From Lachnospiraceae bacterium (GTDB lineage Bacteria > Bacillota > Clostridia > Lachnospirales > Lachnospiraceae): a stretch of DNA of 64,000 bases. Under the pieces are notes generated by a model that saw only the letters and a list, made by a program, of their open reading frames with translations, ran no database searches and was not told the DNA's origin. Position numbers and translations under genes: made by a program. Below, piece by piece: positions 33,699-41,992 of the stretch. How positions within the stretch are numbered: the stretch's first letter is position 1; every line of letters starts with the position of its first letter. The stretch lies in the NCBI GenBank assembly GCA_017624855.1, contig JAGAMF010000005.1, forward strand, positions 62,001-126,000, in the 5' to 3' direction.

Positions 33699-34235
33699 AT
33701 GAGCTGTAATAGAAGTTGTAATTCATCATATGTTACCAATCTTGTCAGTGCGGCAAGACAGAACTATAAAAATAAAAGCACGGTTTTCCACGGCGATTAC
33801 CTTCATGTAAATGTGATGTGTATTCCCATGTACGGTGAAATCGGTGTGGAAGTACACGAGAACGAAGACCAGTTAATCACGGTGGTATGCGGTAATGCTA
33901 CCGTTAAGCTGGGCAATACAAGATGTACCGCAGACTGCGTCAGAAAATTGTGTGCGGGAGACTCTATTTTTATTCCCGCAGGTACTTGGCACAATGTATG
34001 CAATTGCGGAAACGGCCGCTTGAAACTGATTTCCGCATATGCACATGCCAATACAGAAGGCGGTTGTGGCTGTACGCAGAATGCGGTTGTATCCGGCAAT
34101 ACAAATACAGGCTGTGGTTGCACACAGTCAATCAATACCGACGGATGCAATGTATTTAACACAACGAATTATAATTGGAGCAATACGCAGACTCAGGATA
34201 ACGGATGCAGTTGTGCAATTGACAGCGGATGCTAA
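33699..34235 (+). CDS. Cupin protein with Cys-rich C-terminal repeats
   Basis: The first 115 residues form a small cupin: HVNVMCIPMYGEIGVEVHEN, LITVVCGNATVKLG and GDSIFIPAGTWHNVCN give a possible metal site from His and Glu. The tail (about 122-178) is unlike a normal cupin: it repeats GCGCTQ twice (EGGCGCTQN, TGCGCTQS) and ends NGCSCAIDSGC with Asn/Thr-rich spacing, while the N-terminus begins MSCNRSCNSS. The cysteine content suggests metal binding or disulfide cross-linking, perhaps as a spore-coat protein. It is separate from the ars cluster (126-base gap) and has its own terminator. Function is not known to me. Confidence 0.75.
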   Translation: MSCNRSCNSSYVTNLVSAARQNYKNKSTVFHGDYLHVNVMCIPMYGEIGVEVHENEDQLITVVCGNATVKLGNTRCTADCVRKLCAGDSIFIPAGTWHNVCNCGNGRLKLISAYAHANTEGGCGCTQNAVVSGNTNTGCGCTQSINTDGCNVFNTTNYNWSNTQTQDNGCSCAIDSGC

Positions 34236-34245
34236 ATTGATAAGC

Positions 34246-34276
34246 AAAACAGGTCACCTCATGGTGGCCTGTTTTT
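34246..34276 (+). terminator. Terminator after the cupin gene
   Basis: AAACAGGtCACC pairs with GGTGgCCTGTTT across loop TCAT, then T bases. Confidence 0.85.
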
Positions 34277-34382
34277 AAAATAATCTTTTACATTAAAGTG
34301 ACAGTGTGATAAAATAAATTGTTAAATGTACTAGTTATGTAGAAAGAATTAGTTGTTTTATACCGGAAATAGGAGAAAAAGC

Positions 34383-35477
34383 ATGAAAAAAATCGGTATT
34401 GTGGCAAGTGTTATTATTGTGGCAATCATCATCGGTATCTTTTTTATAAATATATATGAAGCCGACACAGAAGTGACGAAAGAAACCACTAAGGTTGGAG
34501 TGATTTTAAACGGAAGCATCGATGACCGAAGCTGGAGCCAGTCCCATTACGAAGGGCTGGAGCAGACAGCAGAGGAGTTGAATCTGTCGGTTATTTATAA
34601 AGAAAATGTGGTGCCTGAACAGATACCGGAAATAATCGAAGAATTTGTAAAAGAAGACTGTAAGGTAATTGTAGCCAATTCTTTTGAGTTTGGTGAATAC
34701 ATAAATGAGGCAGCAAAAGAATACCCGGAAATTTATTTCCTTCACGCCACAGGCGTAGGTGAGGATAAGAATCTGTCTACCTACTTCGGGCGTATGTATC
34801 AGATTCGTTATTTGAGCGGTATTGTTGCCGGTTTGCAGACCAAAACCGGTAAAATCGGTTATGTTGCAGCTTTTCCCATTCCGGAAGTAAATCGTGGCAT
34901 CAATGCATTTACCCTCGGCGTAAGAAGTGTAAACAGTGAGGCGGAAGTTTATGTACATTGGACCAATTCCTGGAATGATGACGAGGCTACGGCAGAGGCT
35001 ACCAATAAGCTTCTGAATGAGCATGACATAGATGTGCTTGCCATGCATACGGATTCGTTGCAGGCTCTGGAAATAGCGGACGAAAAAGGCGTTATGTCCA
35101 TCGGATATAATCTGGACAACAGCCGGGATTACCCTGATACCTATCTGACTGCGGCAGTTTGGGATTGGGATGAGTTTTATACACCCATAATTTTAAAATG
35201 TCTTCAGGGAAAATTCGAAGGAAACCATTACTGGGAAGGTCTTGACAGCGGTATGGTATCTTTGGCTCCCCTTACAGACAAGGTAAATGCGGGGACGGCT
35301 GAAATCGTTGAGCAGGAAAGACAGCGAATCAGCAACGGTACTTACGATATTTTTTATGGCCCTATCTATGACAATGAGGGAAATCTCAGAGTCCGGGAAG
35401 ATGAGTGCATGACAGACAATGCCATGTTGAATGAATTCGATTGGTATGTTGAAGGAGTAATTAACTGTGAAGAATAA
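34383..35477 (+). CDS. Membrane-tethered BMP/PnrA-family binding protein, copy 1
   Basis: The 364-residue product is a substrate-binding protein of the BMP (basic membrane protein, nucleoside-binding) family. Motifs include KVGVILNGSIDDRSWSQSHY, STYFGRMYQIRYLSGIVAG, NRGINAFTLGVRSVN and LTAAVWDW. It has an uncleaved-looking membrane anchor (about 5-24) with no lipobox Cys, unlike transport lipoproteins. AGGAG precedes ATG 34383. It overlaps a paralogue and then a hybrid kinase. No ABC ATPase or permease is nearby, so it probably presents a ligand to the kinase rather than to a transporter. Confidence 0.85.
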   Translation: MKKIGIVASVIIVAIIIGIFFINIYEADTEVTKETTKVGVILNGSIDDRSWSQSHYEGLEQTAEELNLSVIYKENVVPEQIPEIIEEFVKEDCKVIVANSFEFGEYINEAAKEYPEIYFLHATGVGEDKNLSTYFGRMYQIRYLSGIVAGLQTKTGKIGYVAAFPIPEVNRGINAFTLGVRSVNSEAEVYVHWTNSWNDDEATAEATNKLLNEHDIDVLAMHTDSLQALEIADEKGVMSIGYNLDNSRDYPDTYLTAAVWDWDEFYTPIILKCLQGKFEGNHYWEGLDSGMVSLAPLTDKVNAGTAEIVEQERQRISNGTYDIFYGPIYDNEGNLRVREDECMTDNAMLNEFDWYVEGVINCEE

Positions 35478-36564
35478 TAAAAATAAGCAATATCTGCTGT
35501 TGATTGCGGCAGCTGTCTTATTGATTGCCATTATTGTTTTTATTTTTACAATCAATTTAAAAGAGGATTCAACTGCCAAGGTTGGTCTGATTATTACCGG
35601 ATCCGTGACGGATGACGGATGGAACGGCATGCATTATCAAGGAGTGAAATCGGCTTGCGAAAGCCTTGGTGTGGAACTCATTGTAAAAGAAAATGTGTCG
35701 GAAGGAACCGGAAGATGCGCAGAGGCCATCGACGAGTTGGTAAGCGAAGGCGCGGGAATGATTATTTTATCCAGTTATGCCTACCCCGTAGAGGTGCAGG
35801 AAACCGTGGGTAAATATCCGGAAATATCCTTTTACGGTATTTCGGCGGAGTATTACGCCGAGAACATGACATCCTATTTCGGGCGCATGTATCAGGCCAG
35901 ATATCTTGCAGGCGTAGTTGCCGGAATGAAAACAGAGAGTGATACCATAGGCTATGTGGCGGCTATGCCCAACAGCGAGGTAAACAGAGGCATCAATGCT
36001 TTTACCCTGGGTGTAAAAAGTGTCAATGAAGATGCCGAAGTAGTGGTGGTATGGACCGACGAATGGGAAGATGAAAAGAAAGAGTTGGAAGCTGCCAAGA
36101 TTTTGATGGAGGAAAAGGGTGTGGATGTGCTTACCTATCATCAGAATCAACATTATGTGGCGCAGGCTGCGGATGAGGCCGGAATATATTCCATCGGTTA
36201 TAATGCCGTGGCGGAAGGTTTGTCCGATAAATATCTTACCGCTGCCGTATGGGATTGGAATGCTCTTTATTGCCAGATTATCAGAGAATATTTGCAGGGA
36301 AAGGGCAACACGGTAAAACGCCATTGGTTCGGTATCAATACCGGCGTGGTAGCTTTGTCTGAATATTCCGCTCTGATTGATGAGGACATTATAGAAAAAA
36401 TAGAAGAAGCCAAAGCTGAGATTGGCGAGGGGAACGATGTATTTTCGGGAGTAATCTACGATAATACCGGTAAAATTCGTTGTGATGAGGGCGAATTGAT
36501 CAGTGATGAAATTCTATTGGAAAAGATGGATTGGTTTGTTGACGGAGTAGTGATTTATGAGTAA
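35467..36564 (+). CDS. Membrane-tethered BMP/PnrA-family binding protein, copy 2
   Basis: A 365-residue paralogue of the preceding protein with the same order of motifs: KVGLIITGSVTDDGWNGMHY, TSYFGRMYQARYLAGVVAG, NRGINAFTLGVKSVN and LTAAVWDW. It also has a plain membrane anchor (about 9-30). The start is GTG 35467, inside the end of copy 1 (11-base overlap), with GGAG 10 bases upstream. Ligand-region residues differ between copies, so they may bind different ligands or form a heterodimer. Its 3' end overlaps the hybrid kinase by 8 bases. Confidence 0.85.
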   Translation: MKNNKNKQYLLLIAAAVLLIAIIVFIFTINLKEDSTAKVGLIITGSVTDDGWNGMHYQGVKSACESLGVELIVKENVSEGTGRCAEAIDELVSEGAGMIILSSYAYPVEVQETVGKYPEISFYGISAEYYAENMTSYFGRMYQARYLAGVVAGMKTESDTIGYVAAMPNSEVNRGINAFTLGVKSVNEDAEVVVVWTDEWEDEKKELEAAKILMEEKGVDVLTYHQNQHYVAQAADEAGIYSIGYNAVAEGLSDKYLTAAVWDWNALYCQIIREYLQGKGNTVKRHWFGINTGVVALSEYSALIDEDIIEKIEEAKAEIGEGNDVFSGVIYDNTGKIRCDEGELISDEILLEKMDWFVDGVVIYE

Positions 36565-39082
36565 AAAACCTGAGATTAAGGTAATGAAAAACAACATATG
36601 GGTAATTGCAGTCAGCTTTCTGATTCTGATTGTGGTCTGTATTGCCATGTGGTGGAAAATGCAGGATATCATCGATGTTCAAATGGAGCATCAGGTTGCA
36701 CAGCAGGGAAAGGCTCTTTCAGGAATTGTAAACAACAGTTTTGGTGAGGAATTGCAACTGTTAAGCGATATTACTGCGTTGATTGATATGGAAACCGGCA
36801 AGTTGAAGGATATTCTTAAAGAGGAAGAAGGCGTTTCTTACGGTGTACTGCGTATTAACGGCGAAGCAACTTACGGCGAAGCCTTGGATGTTTCCGAGTA
36901 TGACGGAATCGTGGAATCCCTTCATGGAAACGATGCAGTCAGTTGCGGTGACGATTCTTCGGTATTGTTTACGGTACCGGTTTACAGCGGTGAGAATGTA
37001 AAATATGTGTTGTATAAACTCTATGACGGCGATGTACTGGCGGAAAAGCTTGATATTTCCTGCTATGACGGAAAGGGAGTATGTGCCGTTATTGACATAA
37101 ACGGACAGATTTTACTCCAGATGGAAGATGCTCCTCTGGACAGCGCATTATTTTATGCAGAAGACTGCACTAAGGCTTATGCAAGCATTCGCGATAAAAT
37201 GAATATAAATTCTGCGGCAGCTTCCGTTTGCAAAGTGGAAGGCGAAAACAGACTATTTTTTGCATCCGAAACCGAGTATTCGGGCGTATACATAACCGGG
37301 TGGGTTCCGGAAGAAGCGGTAGCCGGAGACATTGGTTTGTTGATTCCGCTTGTGCTGTGGTGTTTCGGTTTATTGTGGTTGCTTTTGGTTATCGTTACCA
37401 TATATTTGTTGGGAGCCGAAAAAAAGGCGAGAGAAAGCGACGAGCTTCGTCAGGCAAAGCAGATTGCAGAAGAGGCAAACAGTGCCAAGACCAATTTCCT
37501 TGCGAATATGTCCCATGAAATTCGTACCCCCATTAATGCGGTTATCGGTATGAATGAAATGATTATTCGCGAGAGCACCGATGAAGCCATTTTGGAATAC
37601 GCCGGAAACATTGACATTGCCGGTCACAGCCTTTTATCCATTATCAACGATATCTTGGATTTCTCCAAAATCGAATCCGGTAAAATGGAAATCGTCTGTG
37701 AGGAATACAAGTTAGGCGAATTGCTAAACGATGTTGTAACCATGATGGAATTGAAAGCAAAGCAGAAGAATTTAGGCTTTGAAGTAGATGTATGCAGTGA
37801 TTTGCCGGAGGTATTGTACGGCGATGACATGAGAATAAAACAGATTCTGTTGAATTTGTTAAACAATGCCGTAAAATATACATCTGCCGGTAAAGTTGGT
37901 TTAAACATAAAAGGCGAAAAGGATGAGGCAGCGGAAAGCATAAACCTCATCATGGAAATAAAAGATACCGGTATCGGTATTCGCGAAGAGGATATAGAAG
38001 GTTTGTTTAAACATTTTCAGCGTCTGGATTTGGAAACAAACCGTGACATTGAAGGTACCGGTTTGGGTCTTGCCATTACCCATAATCTTGTAAAGATGAT
38101 GGGCGGTGAAATAAAAGTGCAAAGCGTGTACGGAGAGGGCTCTACTTTTACGGTATATTTACCTCAATCCATTCGAGGAAAAGAATGCCTTGGCGATTTT
38201 GTGAAGAATTATCGCAATTCTGCAGGTCGCTTAAAGAAATATGCCAATGCCTATGTGGCACCTGATGCGTCCGTTTTGGTTGTGGATGACAATCAGATTA
38301 ACTTACAGGTGGTAAAAAACCTGCTAAAGAAAACCCGATTGAATATTACAACCTGTATGAGTGGCAAACAGGCACTGGAGCTTATGTGTAAAAACCGATA
38401 TGATGTAATTCTTCTCGATCATATGATGCCGGGAATGGACGGAATCCAAACATTGAAAAAGTCAAAGGAAATGCCGGAGAACAAGAACTCGGACATTGCG
38501 GTAATTGCGCTGACGGCAAATGCGGTTTCCGGAGCAAAAGAAATGTATTTGGAAGCCGGATTTTCCGACTATGTAAGCAAGCCGATTGTAGGAACCATTT
38601 TGGAAGAAAAAATTGCAAAATACCTTCCCGAAGAGAAAATAATTCTTACCGAAGAAGAAACGAAGACCGAGACACAAGAAACCGAGCCGGTATTGCCAAC
38701 CCAAGATGAGGCGGGTCTTATTGATTATGAGACCGGAAAGAAATACTGTGGTGACAGTTTGGAAATGTACGCAGAAATTCTCAAAATGTTTTGTCAGCAA
38801 TATGAGAAGAAGAAAGCAGATCTTGAACGCTTCCTGAATGAAAAGAACTGGAATGATTATACGGTGCTGATTCATTCAACCAAAACCAACGCTTTGAACA
38901 TAGGTTCCAAGAGTTTGGCCGACAAATGCCTTGAACTGGAAAAAGCAGGTAAAAGCATTCGTGAGGGCGTGGATACGGAAAGCAATATTGCTTTTATATC
39001 CGAACATCATGAGGATGCAATGAATATGTATAGTAAAGTGATGCGGGAAGCAATGGATTTTCTCGCTAAGCAAGAGGGCTGA
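36557..39082 (+). CDS. Hybrid histidine kinase of the BMP operon (HisKA-HATPase-REC-Hpt)
   Basis: The 841-residue protein has membrane segments at about 14-32 and 258-285 enclosing an outer domain of about 225 residues. HisKA carries His320 in FLANMSHEIRTPINAVIGM. HATPase motifs are NLLNNAVKYT, DTGIGI and GTGLGLAITHNLV. A receiver with Asp in VILLDHMMPGMDG (about 570-690) and a C-terminal Hpt with His in LIHSTKTNALN complete a phosphorelay. Overlap with the BMP gene argues that the binding proteins feed this sensor, as periplasmic proteins do for LuxQ or TorS. The next gene, a receiver-GGDEF protein, is the likely output. Confidence 0.92.
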   Translation: MSKKPEIKVMKNNIWVIAVSFLILIVVCIAMWWKMQDIIDVQMEHQVAQQGKALSGIVNNSFGEELQLLSDITALIDMETGKLKDILKEEEGVSYGVLRINGEATYGEALDVSEYDGIVESLHGNDAVSCGDDSSVLFTVPVYSGENVKYVLYKLYDGDVLAEKLDISCYDGKGVCAVIDINGQILLQMEDAPLDSALFYAEDCTKAYASIRDKMNINSAAASVCKVEGENRLFFASETEYSGVYITGWVPEEAVAGDIGLLIPLVLWCFGLLWLLLVIVTIYLLGAEKKARESDELRQAKQIAEEANSAKTNFLANMSHEIRTPINAVIGMNEMIIRESTDEAILEYAGNIDIAGHSLLSIINDILDFSKIESGKMEIVCEEYKLGELLNDVVTMMELKAKQKNLGFEVDVCSDLPEVLYGDDMRIKQILLNLLNNAVKYTSAGKVGLNIKGEKDEAAESINLIMEIKDTGIGIREEDIEGLFKHFQRLDLETNRDIEGTGLGLAITHNLVKMMGGEIKVQSVYGEGSTFTVYLPQSIRGKECLGDFVKNYRNSAGRLKKYANAYVAPDASVLVVDDNQINLQVVKNLLKKTRLNITTCMSGKQALELMCKNRYDVILLDHMMPGMDGIQTLKKSKEMPENKNSDIAVIALTANAVSGAKEMYLEAGFSDYVSKPIVGTILEEKIAKYLPEEKIILTEEETKTETQETEPVLPTQDEAGLIDYETGKKYCGDSLEMYAEILKMFCQQYEKKKADLERFLNEKNWNDYTVLIHSTKTNALNIGSKSLADKCLELEKAGKSIREGVDTESNIAFISEHHEDAMNMYSKVMREAMDFLAKQEG

Positions 39083-39100
39083 TTAAGGGAGAACGGATAA

Positions 39101-40456
39101 ATGAAGAAGATTTTGATTGTGGATGACGACAGCATTAACTGCCTATTGGCAAAACATGCCCTTGCCGCTGAATATCAGGCGATTACGGTAAATTCCGGCC
39201 CGGAAGCTTTGGCATTTTTGGAAAGCGAAATGCCGGATTTGATTCTTATGGATATTGAGATGCCGGAAATGGACGGTAAGGAAGTTGTAAGAAGAATCAA
39301 GGCCTGTGAAAAGTGGAATATGATTCCCATTGTATTTTTGACTGCCGATTCCAGCCCCATTACGGAAGCGGATTGTTTGCAGTGCGGGGCAGATGATTTT
39401 ATTACAAAACCCTTTGTTCCGGATGTTATGCGTAGTCGTGTGGCGAGAATTTTGGAGTCTCATGAACTGCGTAAGGATTTGGAGCAGGAGCTGGAAGAAA
39501 AGACCATAAAATCCCTTACAGATGCATTAACGGGCTTAAATAACAGAGATTTCCTGGAAAAAGAATTGAAGCTTTGGCTTTCGGAAGGAAAAGGCGGAAC
39601 GCTTTTTATGACGGACTTGGATAATTTTAAGTCCATGAACGACACTTACGGTCATATGGTAGGCGATGCGGTTTTGCAGAATTTTGCGGATACATTGAAG
39701 CACTATGCCGAAGAAGGGGATATCCTCTGTCGTTTGGGCGGAGATGAATTTGTTGCCTTCTTTAAGAATTTGCAAGATAAAGAAGCGGTAGCACAAAAAG
39801 CCGCAGATGTAATCAAGCTGTTTGCGACCAAGATGGGTGCCATGGGCTACGGCGGTATCGTATCCGTATCCATCGGTGCTAAAATTACCGACGGAAGCGA
39901 AACTTTTGAGCAGTTGTATTCAGATGCGGACGATACCCTTTATTTCGTAAAAGAGAACGGTAAAAATGCTTATCATATCTGGAGCGCAGAGGGAATGGGT
40001 GCAGGAACCGTTCTGGAACAGATCGACACAGAGGCGGATTTGGATGATATTCATCGCATGATTTCAGACAGTCAGGAAGAGAAAAAAGGCGCTTTTGATG
40101 TGGATTATGATGAATTCAAGACGATTTATGATTTTGCCATGCGAAGCGTAAGCCGCAATAACAAGAATGTGCAGACATTGTTATTTACCTTAAATGAGGA
40201 TGCGAAGGTATCCGCCGACATTTCCCGGGATGAGGTTATGGAGATTTTAAAAGATACCGTGGTTTCCACTCTTCGTTCCGTGGACACGGGAACAAAATAC
40301 AGCGCAAGCCAGTATATTGTTCTTTTAATGGATACCGATGTGGAAAACGGCAAGGCAGTGGCTGAAAGAGTGGTGGATAAATTCTGCCGGATAGAGAAAG
40401 TGATACAGTCCGGCATAAAAGTCATTTATGACATACAACCTTTAAAAGCTGAATAA
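39101..40456 (+). CDS. Receiver-GGDEF diguanylate cyclase with degenerate second GGDEF-like domain
   Basis: The 451-residue response regulator has a receiver (Asp51 in LILMDIEMPEMDG, Lys in ITKPFV), then an intact GGDEF domain (LTDALTGLNNRDFLEKEL ... CRLGGDEFVAFF ... SVSIGA), so it should make c-di-GMP when phosphorylated. The product-inhibition RxxD is missing: EEGD precedes GGDEF. Residues about 320-451 look like a second, broken GGDEF domain, with KYSASQYIVLLMDTD in place of the signature. GGGAG lies upstream; the gene starts 18 bases after the hybrid kinase and ends the operon. Confidence 0.92.
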   Translation: MKKILIVDDDSINCLLAKHALAAEYQAITVNSGPEALAFLESEMPDLILMDIEMPEMDGKEVVRRIKACEKWNMIPIVFLTADSSPITEADCLQCGADDFITKPFVPDVMRSRVARILESHELRKDLEQELEEKTIKSLTDALTGLNNRDFLEKELKLWLSEGKGGTLFMTDLDNFKSMNDTYGHMVGDAVLQNFADTLKHYAEEGDILCRLGGDEFVAFFKNLQDKEAVAQKAADVIKLFATKMGAMGYGGIVSVSIGAKITDGSETFEQLYSDADDTLYFVKENGKNAYHIWSAEGMGAGTVLEQIDTEADLDDIHRMISDSQEEKKGAFDVDYDEFKTIYDFAMRSVSRNNKNVQTLLFTLNEDAKVSADISRDEVMEILKDTVVSTLRSVDTGTKYSASQYIVLLMDTDVENGKAVAERVVDKFCRIEKVIQSGIKVIYDIQPLKAE

Positions 40457-40465
40457 AATAAATAC

Positions 40466-40503
40466 CGGCAGTAGTCTTTTACATAAAGTCTACTGCCGTT
40501 TTG
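40466..40503 (+). terminator. Terminator of the BMP/kinase/GGDEF operon
   Basis: CGGCAGTAG at 40466-40474 pairs with CTACTGCCG at 40490-40498, extended by CTTT/AAAG, then T bases. Confidence 0.85.
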
Positions 40504-40537
40504 TATATAAAAGCGGATTTATAACTTCGAACAAAAT

Positions 40538-41785
40538 CTATTTTTTTCTGCTTCCTTTCAGGAAGTTCTCCCGATACTCTTTCGGGGTTTTTCCCAATTT
40601 CTTTTTAAACAATTTTGTAAAATAATTTACATCCGGAATGCCGCAGTAGGCTGCAATGGTTTGAATCTGTAAGCCGGTGGAATGTAAAAGCAGAATACCG
40701 TGCCGGATGCGCTTTTCATTGACATAGTCCGTTAAAGTACTGCCGGTTTCTCTTTTAAAAAGTGTGGAAAGGTAGCTGGCATTCACATTTAAATTAGTGG
40801 CAAGGGAATTTAGACTTAGATCGGCGGTTAAATCCGAGTCTACGCAGGTCATTACTTTTTGTACCAGAAGCGAGTAACCCTTCATGGAATGATTTTTTAC
40901 AAGAAGACAATATTTGTGGACCATGTCTTTTTGCAGTTTTGCAACGCTTTGCGCAGATGTGACCTGCTCTATTCTACGAGCAAAATCTGAAGAAATTTTA
41001 TCGATATAAAAAGGATGCACAGTACTGCTTTCCACAGCTTTGCGAAGCAATGTATTTAAGATGATGCAATAATTTTGCATATTCCGAATGGAATCGGTGC
41101 TGCGCTTTTCGTAAACGGATGCAGCTAAATTAGATAAAATTAATTCTGCCTTATGGGATGAACCATGGGAGATTGCTTCAAGAAGCCGGTTCTCCGTATC
41201 ATAGCGTTTTTCTATTGATTGCATAAGCGCAGAAGCATCACCGTGTTCATAAGCTATATGAGTAAACGGTGGAGCGGATAGGAAATTATATTCGTCTGTG
41301 AGGTGGTCAAGATTTTCAAAGGTGAAATGGTCTATACTTCCCCAAAGTAATTCTCCGAATGTGTTTAAAAGAACCAAAACTACGGTTTCATTTTCCAGAT
41401 AAGGAATATTATAAAAAATCTTTTCCAGCACATTATATATTTGTGGTGATAGCGAATATGTTTCGGAGAAATGCATAATATCTTCACGATTTATACTTTT
41501 GGTCGTATAAGGGCCGATAAGCATATATTTATCAGTATCAAAAGGCAATTGCAGAATGTAGTAATTGCAATAAAAAGGATCTTTTAGTTTATAGATTATA
41601 TTTGGCTTCACTTCTTTTCGGATAAAAGCATAATTAAAAAAGCGTTCGTATCCCATGCCCAATAAATGACGCAGCCCCAAATCAATTTCGGATACATCCA
41701 TTGGAATGTCCGATATAAAGTAAGTTTCTATTCTGAAATGTGACAATGCCTTTTTGACAAATTCCACTTCAATTCCGTACCCCAT
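40538..41785 (-). CDS. AraC-family regulator of the glucuronide operon
   Basis: The 415-residue protein has a long N-terminal sensory region (about 1-300) I cannot assign and a C-terminal AraC-type double helix-turn-helix: SLNSLATNLNVNASYLSTLF then QIQTIAAYCGIPDVNYFTKLF and KKLGKTPKEYRE. It is transcribed away from the transporter-GH2-uxuAB operon; a direct repeat typical of AraC binding lies between. Local regulation of uronide use is the natural inference. The start has GAGGGC about 5 bases upstream. Confidence 0.88.
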   Translation of the reverse strand: MGYGIEVEFVKKALSHFRIETYFISDIPMDVSEIDLGLRHLLGMGYERFFNYAFIRKEVKPNIIYKLKDPFYCNYYILQLPFDTDKYMLIGPYTTKSINREDIMHFSETYSLSPQIYNVLEKIFYNIPYLENETVVLVLLNTFGELLWGSIDHFTFENLDHLTDEYNFLSAPPFTHIAYEHGDASALMQSIEKRYDTENRLLEAISHGSSHKAELILSNLAASVYEKRSTDSIRNMQNYCIILNTLLRKAVESSTVHPFYIDKISSDFARRIEQVTSAQSVAKLQKDMVHKYCLLVKNHSMKGYSLLVQKVMTCVDSDLTADLSLNSLATNLNVNASYLSTLFKRETGSTLTDYVNEKRIRHGILLLHSTGLQIQTIAAYCGIPDVNYFTKLFKKKLGKTPKEYRENFLKGSRKK

Positions 41786-41853
41786 ATACTGCCCTCATAA
41801 TCGCATAATTTTTATTTTTTTGCTTAAAATTTTTGAATCAGAGAATAAGTATT

Positions 41854-41885
41854 AAAAATTATACCAAAACTAACAAAAATTATAC
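41854..41885. promoter_or_regulatory. Two exact 11-bp direct repeats, 21 bp apart: likely AraC-type operator
   Basis: AAAAATTATAC occurs at 41854-41864 and 41875-41885. The 21-bp start-to-start spacing is two helical turns, as in adjacent araI half-sites. It lies between the divergent AraC-type gene and its presumed target operon. Confidence 0.6.
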
Positions 41886-41940
41886 TCTCGGTACTGTTTT
41901 TACTTCTGTTAAAATGACAGCGCATTTTAAGGAGAACAAA

Positions 41941-41973
41941 ATGAGCAGCTCCGAAAAAATGAGTATCAAATGA
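41941..41973 (+). CDS. Possible 10-codon leader ORF before the transporter gene
   Basis: AAGGAG lies 6 bases before ATG 41941, which opens a frame of ten codons (MSSSEKMSIK) ending at TGA 41971-41973. It ends 20 bases before the TTG start of the transporter. The ribosome binding site is stronger than that of the transporter, so ribosomes could load here and hand over to the next gene, or the ORF could regulate it. It may also be fortuitous. Confidence 0.35.
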   Translation: MSSSEKMSIK

Positions 41974-41992
41974 AGCAGAAAGGGGCACATAG

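Noticed and set aside
34383-36564. Nucleoside ABC transporter locus
   Set aside because: Two BMP-type binding proteins are present, but no ATPase or permease gene lies within the window near them.
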